The notes beneath the pieces are model-generated. The model did not search any database. It was not told the origin of the DNA and was given only the letters and a program-made list of their open reading frames with translations. A stretch of 64,000 nt of DNA from Paenibacillus radicis (ex Xue et al. 2023). Its GTDB lineage: Bacteria > Bacillota > Bacilli > Paenibacillales > NBRC-103111. Both the position numbers and the translations under genes were made by a program. Where the stretch lies: positions 1 to 64,000 of the forward strand of contig NZ_JANQBD010000034.1 of assembly GCF_024722015.1 (NCBI RefSeq). The letters are read 5' to 3'. Positions 36,345 through 45,708 of this stretch are shown in pieces (positions within the stretch are counted from its first letter, which is position 1; each line of letters begins with the position of its first letter).

Positions 36345-36728
36345 ATGGAGGAACTGCTGAACCGAATATTAACTGAGCTACAGAATGTCAAATCATCAGT
36401 TAATCGTTTGGAAACCAAAGTAGATCAACTCGACGCAAAAGTAAATCAATTGGATTCAAGAGTGATTCAACTAGAAGCAAGATTCGATCATCTTGATTTA
36501 AAAGTGGATAGAATGGAATTGAAAGTGGATCGTTTGGAGACCAAGATAGATCGTCTTGAAACCAAAGTAGATCATCTGGAACGCAGCATAAGCGAGCAGC
36601 ATATCGAGAATATTGAAGCTGATAATCGTCTGCTTGAGACCATTAGGACAACTAATGAAAGGCTGGATTATCAACGCGATAAAATATCTCGTACCGAAGA
36701 ACAAATATACTTGCTGAAACAAAAGTAA
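36345..36728 (+). CDS. Heptad-repeat coiled-coil protein of unknown function
   Basis: A 127-residue protein made largely of exact seven-residue repeats (residues about 19-81): LETKVDQ, LDAKVNQ, LDSRVIQ, LEARFDH, LDLKVDR, MELKVDR, LETKIDR, LETKVDH, LERSISE. Leucine/methionine and valine/isoleucine sit at the a/d positions, so a long parallel coiled coil is certain. The DNA shows the matching 21-base repeats. No signal peptide or membrane helix. GGGAG lies 9 bases before the ATG. It stands alone with its own promoter and a terminator at 36811. Similar short repeat proteins are common in Paenibacillus and Bacillus; function unknown. Confidence 0.78.
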   Translation: MEELLNRILTELQNVKSSVNRLETKVDQLDAKVNQLDSRVIQLEARFDHLDLKVDRMELKVDRLETKIDRLETKVDHLERSISEQHIENIEADNRLLETIRTTNERLDYQRDKISRTEEQIYLLKQK

Positions 36729-36810
36729 TACCTCCTAGAGTTGAACCTCCTGGCAATCCCAACTTACCCAGATATCGTTAATACACTCCATGAAGATGGA
36801 GTTATGAAAC

Positions 36811-36853
36811 AGACTTCCCACAATTCACTAGAATTGTACAGAAGTCTATTTTT
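36811..36853 (+). terminator. Terminator after the coiled-coil gene
   Basis: AGACTTC / GAAGTCT outer stem and ACAATTC / GAATTGT inner stem, loop ACTA, followed by ATTTTT. Confidence 0.85.
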
Positions 36854-36878
36854 GTTGAAGTCTGTTGAAATTTACTTA

Positions 36879-36887
36879 TGATATAAT
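36879..36887 (+). promoter_or_regulatory. Extended -10 promoter of the SWIM/SNF2 operon
   Basis: TGATATAAT, a perfect extended -10, lies 39 bases before the ATG at 36926; no good -35 is seen at the standard distance. Confidence 0.5.
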
Positions 36888-36925
36888 TAAATTATTTATT
36901 TGTAATCTACGGAGGATTTATTATC

Positions 36926-38620
36926 ATGTTAGAGTTAACCTATAAAACTCTATTTCAAAATATACGCCCCTTCTTTTCCTCAACTATCTTGAGAAGAGGT
37001 TGGGAATATTTTCGGGAAGATATGGTGGAACGATTCCATATCGACAGCGACTCAACAGTTCAAGCGATAATCTATGGCTCAAATTTATATAAGGTTAGAC
37101 TTGATATGAAACGATTTTCTAGCAGCGAATGCAGTTGTCCTTACAATGGTTATTGCAAGCATATGGCTGCAGTTATATATGAGGCGGTTAGACAAGCGGG
37201 TTTACAGCCGATTCAATTTTTAACACCTGACCGGAAGCTTATTATAGACTCAAAACCGGCAGCCAATAACAAGTCCGCAGACACCTTGGAACCTGTGCAA
37301 GCAGAGATGGATTTAGGCGAGTTTCAGGTAGTAACCTCAACCTCCAATAGAGGTATTTCCAATCCTGGTACACCTGTATATGCAGAAGTAGCACCCAAAG
37401 CTGTTAAGCGAGTAACTTTCCCGAAGGAATCAGGTTCTGTAGCGGATTGGCATTTGTACTTTGATAAGAAGTTTGGCAATTATGCCATCTACAGTTCTGG
37501 AGCTTTAGATAAGTTTTTTCTTGAGGTTTCGACTAAGCTGTTGGTGTTTGGAGAAGGCTGGAGCCCTCTAACCTTGGTCTTGTATGAGATACATGTTCTA
37601 CTGTTCACAATGAAACGAGCAGATGAGTTACAACAGCAGATGGAGCGAAACTATTCCTATCATTCTCATACATTCGGACAAGGTTTACGCAATATTTCGA
37701 AGCAGTGTTATGAACGTTTTATTGCACTCGATTCACAAAGTATTACTGCGGAAGTATGTAAATTATACCCGAATCATCTGCGAGAGACGGCATCTTTTTT
37801 ATCCGTATACGGTTCTCCAATCCATAGTTCGATGATGCCCTGGCGAGACACCTATAACTTACTATGGTGGGGGATTTTGAGGGACAAGAACAGGATCCGT
37901 GATGAAAAGATTCGACTTGAGTTGGTATTAAATCACCCACAGATAAATCCTAGACAGCAGCAAGACATAAGTATGAAGCTGGCTCTCTTCGACGTGATAG
38001 AAGGAAATGATGAGCAGGCCATGCAAAGGACAAAAAAACTGGTGAACAGACAGCCAGGCTGGTATGTCTTTTTTCTGCAAGCTCTTCTGTCCAATCAGGA
38101 TTGGGACCGATTAATTCACTGGTTGAAATGGCTTCGTCCTTTAGTCCAGTCATCGGGTACTTCCCATATGGAGCTATATTTTCACTATTGGCAGGAAGCG
38201 GCTAAGCATCAGGAACTCGAAGAGGAATGGCTCGGTATCGTCTGTTCTATGCTGCCGTCCAGCTTTACGTATTATTCCGGATATTTATTGAAGCACCAGA
38301 AGTATCGGCAGTGGATTGATCTTCAGATGATATTTGAACGAACTCCTTTTGAGATAGAAAAAGAGAGCTTGAAGCTGATTGAAGCGCATGATAAGAATCT
38401 GCTCTTACCACTTTATCACTTTTCCGTAGAGCGATTTATATTACAGAAAAACCGTGTTGCCTATAAGAGCGCTGCAAGGCTCTTGAAAAAGCTGAACCAA
38501 TACTACAAGCAGTTGGGGGAACTGGAGTACTGGAATCAATATTTGCTGCATATTAAGAAACAATTTTCCCGGTATCGTGCTTTTCAGGAGGAATTACAGA
38601 AAGGAAAGCTTATCCAATGA
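36926..38620 (+). CDS. SWIM zinc-finger protein
   Basis: A 564-residue protein with a SWIM zinc-finger (CSCPYNGYCKHMAAV, about residues 69-83; pattern CxC-x6-CxH) near the N-terminus and a long helical remainder without recognised domains. SWIM fingers bind DNA or proteins. The gene overlaps the SNF2 helicase by the four-base ATGA, so the two are translationally coupled. This arrangement matches ywqB-ywqA of B. subtilis (SWIM protein plus SNF2 helicase). The biological role of the pair is not established; a DNA transaction is the natural guess. Confidence 0.85.
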   Translation: MLELTYKTLFQNIRPFFSSTILRRGWEYFREDMVERFHIDSDSTVQAIIYGSNLYKVRLDMKRFSSSECSCPYNGYCKHMAAVIYEAVRQAGLQPIQFLTPDRKLIIDSKPAANNKSADTLEPVQAEMDLGEFQVVTSTSNRGISNPGTPVYAEVAPKAVKRVTFPKESGSVADWHLYFDKKFGNYAIYSSGALDKFFLEVSTKLLVFGEGWSPLTLVLYEIHVLLFTMKRADELQQQMERNYSYHSHTFGQGLRNISKQCYERFIALDSQSITAEVCKLYPNHLRETASFLSVYGSPIHSSMMPWRDTYNLLWWGILRDKNRIRDEKIRLELVLNHPQINPRQQQDISMKLALFDVIEGNDEQAMQRTKKLVNRQPGWYVFFLQALLSNQDWDRLIHWLKWLRPLVQSSGTSHMELYFHYWQEAAKHQELEEEWLGIVCSMLPSSFTYYSGYLLKHQKYRQWIDLQMIFERTPFEIEKESLKLIEAHDKNLLLPLYHFSVERFILQKNRVAYKSAARLLKKLNQYYKQLGELEYWNQYLLHIKKQFSRYRAFQEELQKGKLIQ

Positions 38621-41600
38621 TTAGTCTTGAGATTATGACCCTTAGCGCAGTGCGGCAAACGAATGGAGATTTTCACTTTACAGGAATAGGAAAAGAGAAA
38701 ACTTTACTATCCACGAATGAGCTTAGAATTCGCTTGTTTGCTTGGCACAGGCATTCTTTTTATGGAGCTACATTAGGAGGTAAAGCTGCATACGAGGACA
38801 ATCTAGGCCTTTATTTATCGCCCTATACGGCATTACACTATTTGGCTTCCGACTCTGCATCGCTCCATGGAGAAATCAAATGGGAAGCAACACTTTTGGT
38901 ATTGAAAAAGGCAGCTGTGATTTTCATGGAGGCCTTGTCAGAGGGCTGGTTTATTCCTTCGTTCGACGACTGGAAGCAGGGAAGGACAGGATGGAAGCTG
39001 TTGCTTCCCAAGGAGAAAGAGCCTGACTATGAACAGCTCTTGTATGATGCGGAGCAGCTAGACATTACCTACTTGCGAGACTGGTTTCAAAGTGCTGCCA
39101 ACGAGTTGCTGCAAGGTACAAAGAACACCAAGGAAGCATGGGAAGAACTATGTACGGAGAAGCCTATGCTGGATCACTCTGAACTGGCTGTAAGTGGCGG
39201 TCAAGGGGGATACGTAGTATCGAACATAAATCAAGAGGAGAATAAACCCTTTGATTTGTTTGATGAAGAGGAATGGCTTGTTTCAATAGGCTGGAAGCAA
39301 GACGATGTCCCATTTAAAGTCTGTATCCAATTGGTAGTGCCGAACGTTGAGCTAGAGTGGAAATCGCCGAAGGCTGATGGGGAATGGCATCTGAATGTGC
39401 TTCTTCAGGATAAACATGACTCTAACATGCTATATGAGATTCAAGAGACCTATTTACATAACGGCAGCATTCCAAAAGATTTACCGGAACATTGGCGTAG
39501 ATTTTACGAAGAAAGGTTAACTAAGGATATAGGTAAGCTGCTTCGAATTGTTCCTATGCTTAACCTCTGCGATAGTCAGTTGGGCTCAATGGCAACAACT
39601 TTAACGGATGACTCGGCCTGGATGTTTATGGAAGAAAGCAGCTTGCTTTTATTGAAGGCGGGTTATTCTTTATTACTGCCCTCTTGGTGGGAAGAAGTGA
39701 GAATGCTCAGGCCTAAGCTCAAAGCGCAGTTAAAGTCTTCTGTTGGTTCTGGACGCGAATCTTTGGTGGGGCTCGGGCAACTGATGCAATTCGATTGGAA
39801 GATAGCCATAGGTGGTATGGAGTTGTCAGAAGATGAGTTCATGAAGCTTGCTTCCGAGAAAAAAAGGATGATGTTCATTCGCGGCAGATGGATTCAATTG
39901 GACCCGGCCTTTTTGGAGCAAATCCGCCAAGCGATGAAGAAAGTCGATAAAAAACGCGGGATATCCTTTCGCGATGTACTGCAGCTGCAGCTTCTTGGTG
40001 GTAGAGATTCTGAGCCTGGAGGTTCGGGCGAATCATTAGATGCTGACGGAGCATTATACGGACGATTGCAAATACAAATTGAACTAAATAAACATATGCG
40101 GAAGCTGATGAATCAACTGCAGCAAACCAAGCAAATCCCACAGGTCCAACCCCCAGCTTCACTTCATGCAGATTTGCGCAGCTATCAACTGGATGGACTT
40201 TCCTGGTTATTGTTCCTTCGCAAATGTGGGCTGGGAGCTTGTTTGGCCGATGATATGGGGCTTGGTAAAACCATTCAGTTTATATCGTATTTACTCCAAA
40301 TCAGAGAAGGTAGCCCAAGTGCATCGAAGAAACAGGGAACTGTTGAATTGGCTCTACCTGCTCTCCTCATCTGTCCGACTTCCGTGTTAGGCAACTGGCA
40401 AAAGGAGCTTCAAAGATTCGCTCCAACACTGCAGATTCATCTGCACTATGGTTCTCAGCGGGCCAAAGGTGATGCCTTTATGGAATCTATCCGTGGAGCT
40501 GATCTGGTTATGTCCACCTATTCCTTAGCTCAAATGGATGAGGAAGAGTTATCAGGGGTGCAGTGGGATTGCATTTGTTTAGATGAAGCGCAAAATATTA
40601 AAAATGCCTATACCAAACAATCCGCTTCAATACGCAGGCTGAAGGCCAATCATCGTATTGCGCTGACCGGTACACCTATTGAGAATAGGTTAACGGAGCT
40701 ATGGTCGATTTTTGATTTTATCAATCCCGGTTATTTGGGCAGCTTAAAGTCATTTACTCATACGTATGTGAATCCTGTTGAGCGGGACAGCGATGTACAG
40801 TTAACGGGGCAGGTTCAAAAACTGATCCGTCCTCTGCTGCTGCGCAGGGTCAAGAAGGATCCTGCCATTCAGTTGGATTTGCCGGATAAGAATGAAATGA
40901 AAGCATATGTTTCGTTAACCGTGGAGCAAGGGGCTCTATATGAGAATGTGGTCCAAAGTCTTATGGATAAAATTGATACATTAACCGGTATCGAGAAAAA
41001 AGGGCTTATTCTGGCTACCTTGACTAAGCTGAAGCGAGTATGCGACCATCCCGCATTGCTGCTTAAGGAAAACGGGCAGGTCACATGGGAAGACCGTTCT
41101 TCCAAAATGATGCGATTGTTTGAAATGATAGATGAGCTAAGAGAAGAGGGGGACAAATGTTTAATCTTCACCCAGTATATTGAAATGGGACATATGCTTC
41201 AAGTTGCCTTTGAGCAGGTACGAGGAGAGCCGGTTCAATTTCTGCATGGGGGTGTGCCCAAAGCTAAACGAGATGAAATGATTGAGAGATTTCAGAACTC
41301 GACACTTCCGAAGGAGCAGCAGTGCAGTATTTTTATACTATCCTTGAAAGCAGGGGGAACCGGACTTAACCTTACTGCGGCCAACCATGTCTTTCACTTC
41401 GATCGCTGGTGGAATCCGGCAGTTGAGAACCAAGCGACTGACAGAGCTTTCCGTATCGGGCAGACCAAAGATGTGCAGGTTCATAAATTCGTGACCTTGG
41501 GTACATTGGAGGAGCGAATTGATGAAATGATTGAGCGCAAGCAGGGGCTCAGCCAACAGATTATTGGGACCGGAGAGAACTGGGTTACGGAAATGTCTAC

Positions 41601-41652
41601 GGATGAGCTTAGAGAGCTATTTGTGTTGCGACAAGATACTTTGGGGAAGTGA
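38617..41652 (+). CDS. SNF2-family DNA helicase/translocase
   Basis: A 1011-residue protein. The N-terminal 480 residues match the bacterial SNF2-associated region (SVGSGRESLVGLGQLMQFDW lies in it). The helicase core shows YQLDGLSWLLFLRKCGLG, motif I DDMGLGKT (about 543), motif II DEAQ (about 656, LDEAQNIKN), motif III LTGTPIENRL, and in the second lobe KCLIFTQYIEM, ILSLKAGGTGLNLTAA and the arginine-finger motif NQATDRAFRIGQ. All SNF2 motifs are intact, so ATP-driven DNA translocation is expected. Coupled to the SWIM gene upstream; a small gene follows 12 bases later. Confidence 0.95.
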   Translation: MISLEIMTLSAVRQTNGDFHFTGIGKEKTLLSTNELRIRLFAWHRHSFYGATLGGKAAYEDNLGLYLSPYTALHYLASDSASLHGEIKWEATLLVLKKAAVIFMEALSEGWFIPSFDDWKQGRTGWKLLLPKEKEPDYEQLLYDAEQLDITYLRDWFQSAANELLQGTKNTKEAWEELCTEKPMLDHSELAVSGGQGGYVVSNINQEENKPFDLFDEEEWLVSIGWKQDDVPFKVCIQLVVPNVELEWKSPKADGEWHLNVLLQDKHDSNMLYEIQETYLHNGSIPKDLPEHWRRFYEERLTKDIGKLLRIVPMLNLCDSQLGSMATTLTDDSAWMFMEESSLLLLKAGYSLLLPSWWEEVRMLRPKLKAQLKSSVGSGRESLVGLGQLMQFDWKIAIGGMELSEDEFMKLASEKKRMMFIRGRWIQLDPAFLEQIRQAMKKVDKKRGISFRDVLQLQLLGGRDSEPGGSGESLDADGALYGRLQIQIELNKHMRKLMNQLQQTKQIPQVQPPASLHADLRSYQLDGLSWLLFLRKCGLGACLADDMGLGKTIQFISYLLQIREGSPSASKKQGTVELALPALLICPTSVLGNWQKELQRFAPTLQIHLHYGSQRAKGDAFMESIRGADLVMSTYSLAQMDEEELSGVQWDCICLDEAQNIKNAYTKQSASIRRLKANHRIALTGTPIENRLTELWSIFDFINPGYLGSLKSFTHTYVNPVERDSDVQLTGQVQKLIRPLLLRRVKKDPAIQLDLPDKNEMKAYVSLTVEQGALYENVVQSLMDKIDTLTGIEKKGLILATLTKLKRVCDHPALLLKENGQVTWEDRSSKMMRLFEMIDELREEGDKCLIFTQYIEMGHMLQVAFEQVRGEPVQFLHGGVPKAKRDEMIERFQNSTLPKEQQCSIFILSLKAGGTGLNLTAANHVFHFDRWWNPAVENQATDRAFRIGQTKDVQVHKFVTLGTLEERIDEMIERKQGLSQQIIGTGENWVTEMSTDELRELFVLRQDTLGK

Positions 41653-41664
41653 GGTAGTGGGTGA

Positions 41665-41898
41665 ATGGAGGAAAGTCAGCCTAAAAGAGCTGCTGAAGCC
41701 AGTGAACTTATGCAAGAAGATCAAATAGCTGAGATAGACGAGGTAAAGAAAGCGCGCGGCCCCAGAAAAATGAAAACGACCATTGCCGAGGATTATATGC
41801 TTCAGGTTAACTTGGACACAAGCCCTCACATCAAGAATATGTCTCAGCAGTGGCAGAAGTTATATGCAGCTATGTCTGCCGCGGCTAAGAAGAAGTAG
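41665..41898 (+). CDS. Small basic protein of unknown function after the SNF2 gene
   Basis: A 77-residue frame starting at ATG 41665 with GAGGTAGTGGGTG just upstream, 12 bases after the helicase stop. The sequence is charged and ends LYAAMSAAAKKK; no known domain. An ATG at 41710 is a weaker alternative. Ribosome site, tight spacing and a downstream terminator support a real third gene of the operon. Confidence 0.6.
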   Translation: MEESQPKRAAEASELMQEDQIAEIDEVKKARGPRKMKTTIAEDYMLQVNLDTSPHIKNMSQQWQKLYAAMSAAAKKK

Positions 41899-41946
41899 TT
41901 TGTTGCTGTAGATGATGGGTGTGGTGTTATACCTTCAATTGGAATT

Positions 41947-42004
41947 AAATAAATCCAGAAGTTGCTGATCTCATGATGATTAGCAGTTCCTGGATTTATT
42001 TTTT
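41947..42004 (+). terminator. Terminator of the SWIM/SNF2 operon
   Basis: AAATAAATCCAG...CTGGATTTATT stem extended by GTTGCTGATC / GATTAGCAGT, followed by six T residues. Convergent with the glycan operon terminator just to the right. Confidence 0.82.
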
Positions 42005-42055
42005 AGTGAAGTCTATGCTACGTTGTAACCTAATGTCCGAAGATTACATTATACA

Positions 42056-42085
42056 TAAAAAAGACCCGATACCAAGTATCAGGCC
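42056..42085 (-). terminator. Terminator of the minus-strand glycan operon
   Basis: On the minus strand CCTGATAC / GTATCGGG with a TTG loop is followed by TCTTTTTT, 30 bases after the ligase gene stop. Confidence 0.82.
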
Positions 42086-42114
42086 TACATAATTTAGCTT
42101 TTACATTGTTTTAT

Positions 42115-44589
42115 CTAAAAGGCCGCACTGGCCAATTTGCTGATTTCTTCACGCTCTTTAGGGTCTTTGGCAACTAGCTTATCGAATAAGGCTTGGTCAT
42201 TTTTATTTTGCTTCTGCAGGGCTGTGAGGTACCAACGGGCGATTTCCTTATTTGTAGTGTCGTCGAATTGATCACTGACATACCCCTTCAAATAAGAAAT
42301 AGCTGCATCGTAATTACCTCGGATGTACTCGATTTGACCCAGTCGAAGGGACATATTTTTCGTTACATTAAACGCACGGCCTTGAACCTGTTCTTTAGGT
42401 AGACTTTCGAGTTCTTTCATTTTATTTAAAATTTTATCATGAATAGTGAATGCATGGTTCCAGTATTTGGTCTTAGAAGCATCATCTTTTTGCATACGTG
42501 CTTTCTCTGCCAGAGACATATCGAGATCAATACTTCTCTCATACAAGCTGATGTCCCATGGGAAATTGTCTATTTCTGCAGTTGTCAGCTCTTGCGCTTT
42601 GGCTAATTGGTCTTTAATTAAATAAGATTGTGTTTCTTGCTCGATGCGGTATCGGTTATGCGGTTCACTTGTTTTCAATCGGTTTAGAAGTCCACTCAAC
42701 TCTGTGTAATATCTCTCATCTTTTGTCTGTTGGAAAGCTTGAAGTAATATGCTTGTTTTAAAAAGTGTATAATCAGGATGATTATTACGAATACTCAACG
42801 CTTTATCTAAAGGGGTGAATATTTCATCCACGGCTTTGTTGCTGTTGGCGGCTGCCGTTGCTGTACGAAATAAACTGTTAGCACTTAAGTTTTGAGCGGA
42901 TATAAAGAACATAATGACTGATAAAACTAAGAGAACTGATGGATAAATTTTATTAATATAAGACACTTTCTCATCTTTGATGAATCGTAGTTTAGGTATA
43001 ATAGTAACATGAGAAACCATGGCGCCTAAGCTTAAAAAGACAACAATACCTAAAAATACATAACTTAGATCAAAGTCAATGATGCTATGGACCAGCAAAG
43101 ATACAGCAAGTATATAAAATACGTGACGATCTGAGCTGCTTTCTTCAGCTTTTAGTTGATGGCGAATATATAAGCTGAACAAATAAATGAGGAAGCCGAT
43201 AAGTATTACAATACCGACAATGCCTGTTTCTACAAGATACTGTATAAAAAAGTTGTGAGCTTGCCGGCTTACATAGGGATTGTTTTGATATTTTTCATAG
43301 AGAGCAGCCCATGCGCCACCACCGGCTCCTACAACAGGATAGTCTGCTATAAGCTTCACCGCATCTTTATAGAAGGTTCCTCTTTCTAGAACGCTGTGCT
43401 GATTAAAGTTAATGTTTTCTATACGATTTTTCATGTAATCAGGGAGCAAATTGGTGGCACCTGTGTTTCCAAACAACAAGAACATGCCCAGGCTACCAAT
43501 AATTAGCGCGGCAGCGGGTAACAAGATATTGGCAAACTTAATTTTGATTTTGGCATCCAGTACTTTTTGAACGGCATGAAATGCATACTTATGTAGTACC
43601 CAGATAATAACCGCACAAATAGCTGAAGCACTTATGAACGTCCATAACCCAACTGAAGTGGAGGATAAATCCTGTTTAAAAGCTTGCTCCCCAATGATGG
43701 TTATTTTATCAAGAATTAATAGAGAGATTATTAACGCTATGCCTAGATAGATGAAGAAGAAGATCTGTTTAGTCAGTTTCATGAAAGGGAGGACCAAAAG
43801 TATTACAATTGGAAGTACAACGATTCCACCCCGTGATATTGTTAGAAAGAATGAAAGAATGATTGGAACAAGCATAAATGCATTAATTAAAATCGCTTGC
43901 GGCTTCTTGCTGGATAGTATTAAGTAAACGGCACCAAGGAGCAGAGCAATTAGGAAGGCAGCATATGAATTGGCATACTGGAAGGTAGACGTTAGCCTTA
44001 ATTGGTTCTCGGCCGACATAACCGCGTCCTGATACTGCAATCCATCACCTGGCAGCTCAACAAACCATTGAATCATTTTAGCTGCAAATTGCTTGTAGCC
44101 TACCCAGTTTAAAACTCCAAACCAAACGATCACATACCCCGAACCCATTAAGCTATAGGTTAAGACTTTGTTGCCAATTTGCCCTCTGCATAAATAAATA
44201 CCTAAAATAAAAAAAATAGCATAGATCATTTGAATATATAACATATTGGTCGCAAAGTAGCTTGAGGCCTCCGAAACTTTAGCTAGCAAATAACTAAGCG
44301 GAAGCAGCCAGATCACAATACTAAGAATATCGCGATGATCACGCAGCTTCCAGTTGTAGAACAGATAGATGGATGCCACAATTAGAACGATAAATCCCCA
44401 CACTATTGAACTGTAAATAGGTCTTTCAAAGTCAGCTGTATTCCCATTAAAAAGAGCTTTTTGAAACGGAGCCCACAACAAAAAAATCGAAGTAAAGCCC
44501 ATTAACAACCAAAATAATAGCGAGGTCTTTTCTTTATCCGTTTGCTCTTGCTTGACCGTTTTTTTTCCGTAAACATATTTTTCACTCAT
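42115..44589 (-). CDS. O-antigen ligase / polymerase-type membrane protein with a C-terminal helical repeat region
   Basis: An 824-residue protein. About a dozen membrane helices occupy residues 25-560, with the Wzy_C/O-antigen-ligase region around FFLTISRGGIVVLPIVILL and the large external loop ending SRQAHNFFIQYLVETG, whose Arg and His are typical of this family. A soluble helical C-terminus (about 590-824; LGQIEYIRGNYDAAISYLKG) looks TPR-like. In P. alvei the comparable protein WsfB is the oligosaccharyltransferase that attaches the S-layer glycan; ligase activity is preferred here because export in this locus is by an ABC transporter and no Wzx flippase is visible. Last gene of the minus operon, overlapping the previous gene by 8 bases. 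Confidence 0.82.
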   Translation of the reverse strand: MSEKYVYGKKTVKQEQTDKEKTSLLFWLLMGFTSIFLLWAPFQKALFNGNTADFERPIYSSIVWGFIVLIVASIYLFYNWKLRDHRDILSIVIWLLPLSYLLAKVSEASSYFATNMLYIQMIYAIFFILGIYLCRGQIGNKVLTYSLMGSGYVIVWFGVLNWVGYKQFAAKMIQWFVELPGDGLQYQDAVMSAENQLRLTSTFQYANSYAAFLIALLLGAVYLILSSKKPQAILINAFMLVPIILSFFLTISRGGIVVLPIVILLVLPFMKLTKQIFFFIYLGIALIISLLILDKITIIGEQAFKQDLSSTSVGLWTFISASAICAVIIWVLHKYAFHAVQKVLDAKIKIKFANILLPAAALIIGSLGMFLLFGNTGATNLLPDYMKNRIENINFNQHSVLERGTFYKDAVKLIADYPVVGAGGGAWAALYEKYQNNPYVSRQAHNFFIQYLVETGIVGIVILIGFLIYLFSLYIRHQLKAEESSSDRHVFYILAVSLLVHSIIDFDLSYVFLGIVVFLSLGAMVSHVTIIPKLRFIKDEKVSYINKIYPSVLLVLSVIMFFISAQNLSANSLFRTATAAANSNKAVDEIFTPLDKALSIRNNHPDYTLFKTSILLQAFQQTKDERYYTELSGLLNRLKTSEPHNRYRIEQETQSYLIKDQLAKAQELTTAEIDNFPWDISLYERSIDLDMSLAEKARMQKDDASKTKYWNHAFTIHDKILNKMKELESLPKEQVQGRAFNVTKNMSLRLGQIEYIRGNYDAAISYLKGYVSDQFDDTTNKEIARWYLTALQKQNKNDQALFDKLVAKDPKEREEISKLASAAF

Positions 44590-45688
44590 GGGAAAGCTCC
44601 TTTTTATTAATGGCGGCGTTGATAAAGTCTAACATTTCTTGTTTGAAACGAGTTTCATTAAAACGATTGGCGTGTTCTCTAATGATTTGGGAGTCGAAGT
44701 TGATGGTATCGAATTTTTTTACGGCTTCTATGATAGCCTCATGAGTAGATTCCCGGAAGAACACCCCTGTTACATTCTCAACTACAGTTTCTAGAGCACC
44801 GCCTTTTCCATATGCAATAACAGGTCTGCCGCTAGATTGCGCTTCGAGTGGTGTAATACCAAAGTCTTCTTCCCCAGCGAGTATGAATCCTTTGCACCTG
44901 GAGTAGTAATCTACTATTACATCATCGGGTTGTATGCCCATAAATTTAATAGTTGGACCAGCTAGAGACTCCAGTCGTTTGCGGTCGTATCCATCTCCTA
45001 TGATGACAAGGGGCTTATTTAATTTATTAAAAGCTTCAATTGCAATATCAATTCTTTTGTAAGGAATCATTCTTGAAACAATTAAGAAAAAGTCTTCGAT
45101 TTTATCCGATGTTTGAAAATTGTCATAGCTTACAGGTGGATAAATGACCTCAGATGTACGTCCATAATATTTAGCTATCCTATTAGAAATACTGATGGAG
45201 TCAGCAATGAAATGGTCTACCCGCTGAGCTGTCAGTTGATCCCACATACGAATTTTATGTAGGATGTAAGGAAGAACTTTACGGAAAATGGGATTTTTAA
45301 CATCTTCTTTGATGTACTGATGATAGAGATCCCATACATATCTCATGGGAGTGTAGCAGTAACAGATGTTGAGTTGATTAGGATTGGTTATAACACCTTT
45401 TGCAAATGCACTGGAGCTGGATAGAATGACATCATACTCTCTCAAATCGAATTGCTCAACGGCAATGGGAAAAAGGGAAAGCATCTTTTTGTAATGATTT
45501 TTTGAAAAAGGCAGGGATTGAATAAAAGAAGTATGAATATCTGCTTTTCTGAAACGTTCAGGCATCCTGTTGAGATCAGCTACCATTGTATAAATGGGTG
45601 CATCCGGGAACATATCCATGAAGCATTCGAGGACTCTTTCTGCACCTCCATATTGATTTAGATAGTCATGAACAATTGCTATTTTCAT
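44582..45688 (-). CDS. GT4-family glycosyltransferase
   Basis: A 368-residue GT-B enzyme: IAIVHDYLNQYGGAERVLE at the start (acceptor site loop with GGAE), the C-terminal nucleotide-sugar motif VSRMIPYKRIDIAIEAF and the EDFGITPLEAQSSGRPVIAY segment with the E-x7-E motif of GT4. Predicted cytosolic transfer of a sugar onto the lipid-linked glycan; sugar identity unknown. A ribosome site, AAAGAGG, precedes the start. Middle of the minus operon between another GT4 and the ligase. Confidence 0.9.
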   Translation of the reverse strand: MKIAIVHDYLNQYGGAERVLECFMDMFPDAPIYTMVADLNRMPERFRKADIHTSFIQSLPFSKNHYKKMLSLFPIAVEQFDLREYDVILSSSSAFAKGVITNPNQLNICYCYTPMRYVWDLYHQYIKEDVKNPIFRKVLPYILHKIRMWDQLTAQRVDHFIADSISISNRIAKYYGRTSEVIYPPVSYDNFQTSDKIEDFFLIVSRMIPYKRIDIAIEAFNKLNKPLVIIGDGYDRKRLESLAGPTIKFMGIQPDDVIVDYYSRCKGFILAGEEDFGITPLEAQSSGRPVIAYGKGGALETVVENVTGVFFRESTHEAIIEAVKKFDTINFDSQIIREHANRFNETRFKQEMLDFINAAINKKELSHE

Positions 45689-45708
45689 GGTGTACCTCTT
45701 TCTATAAA

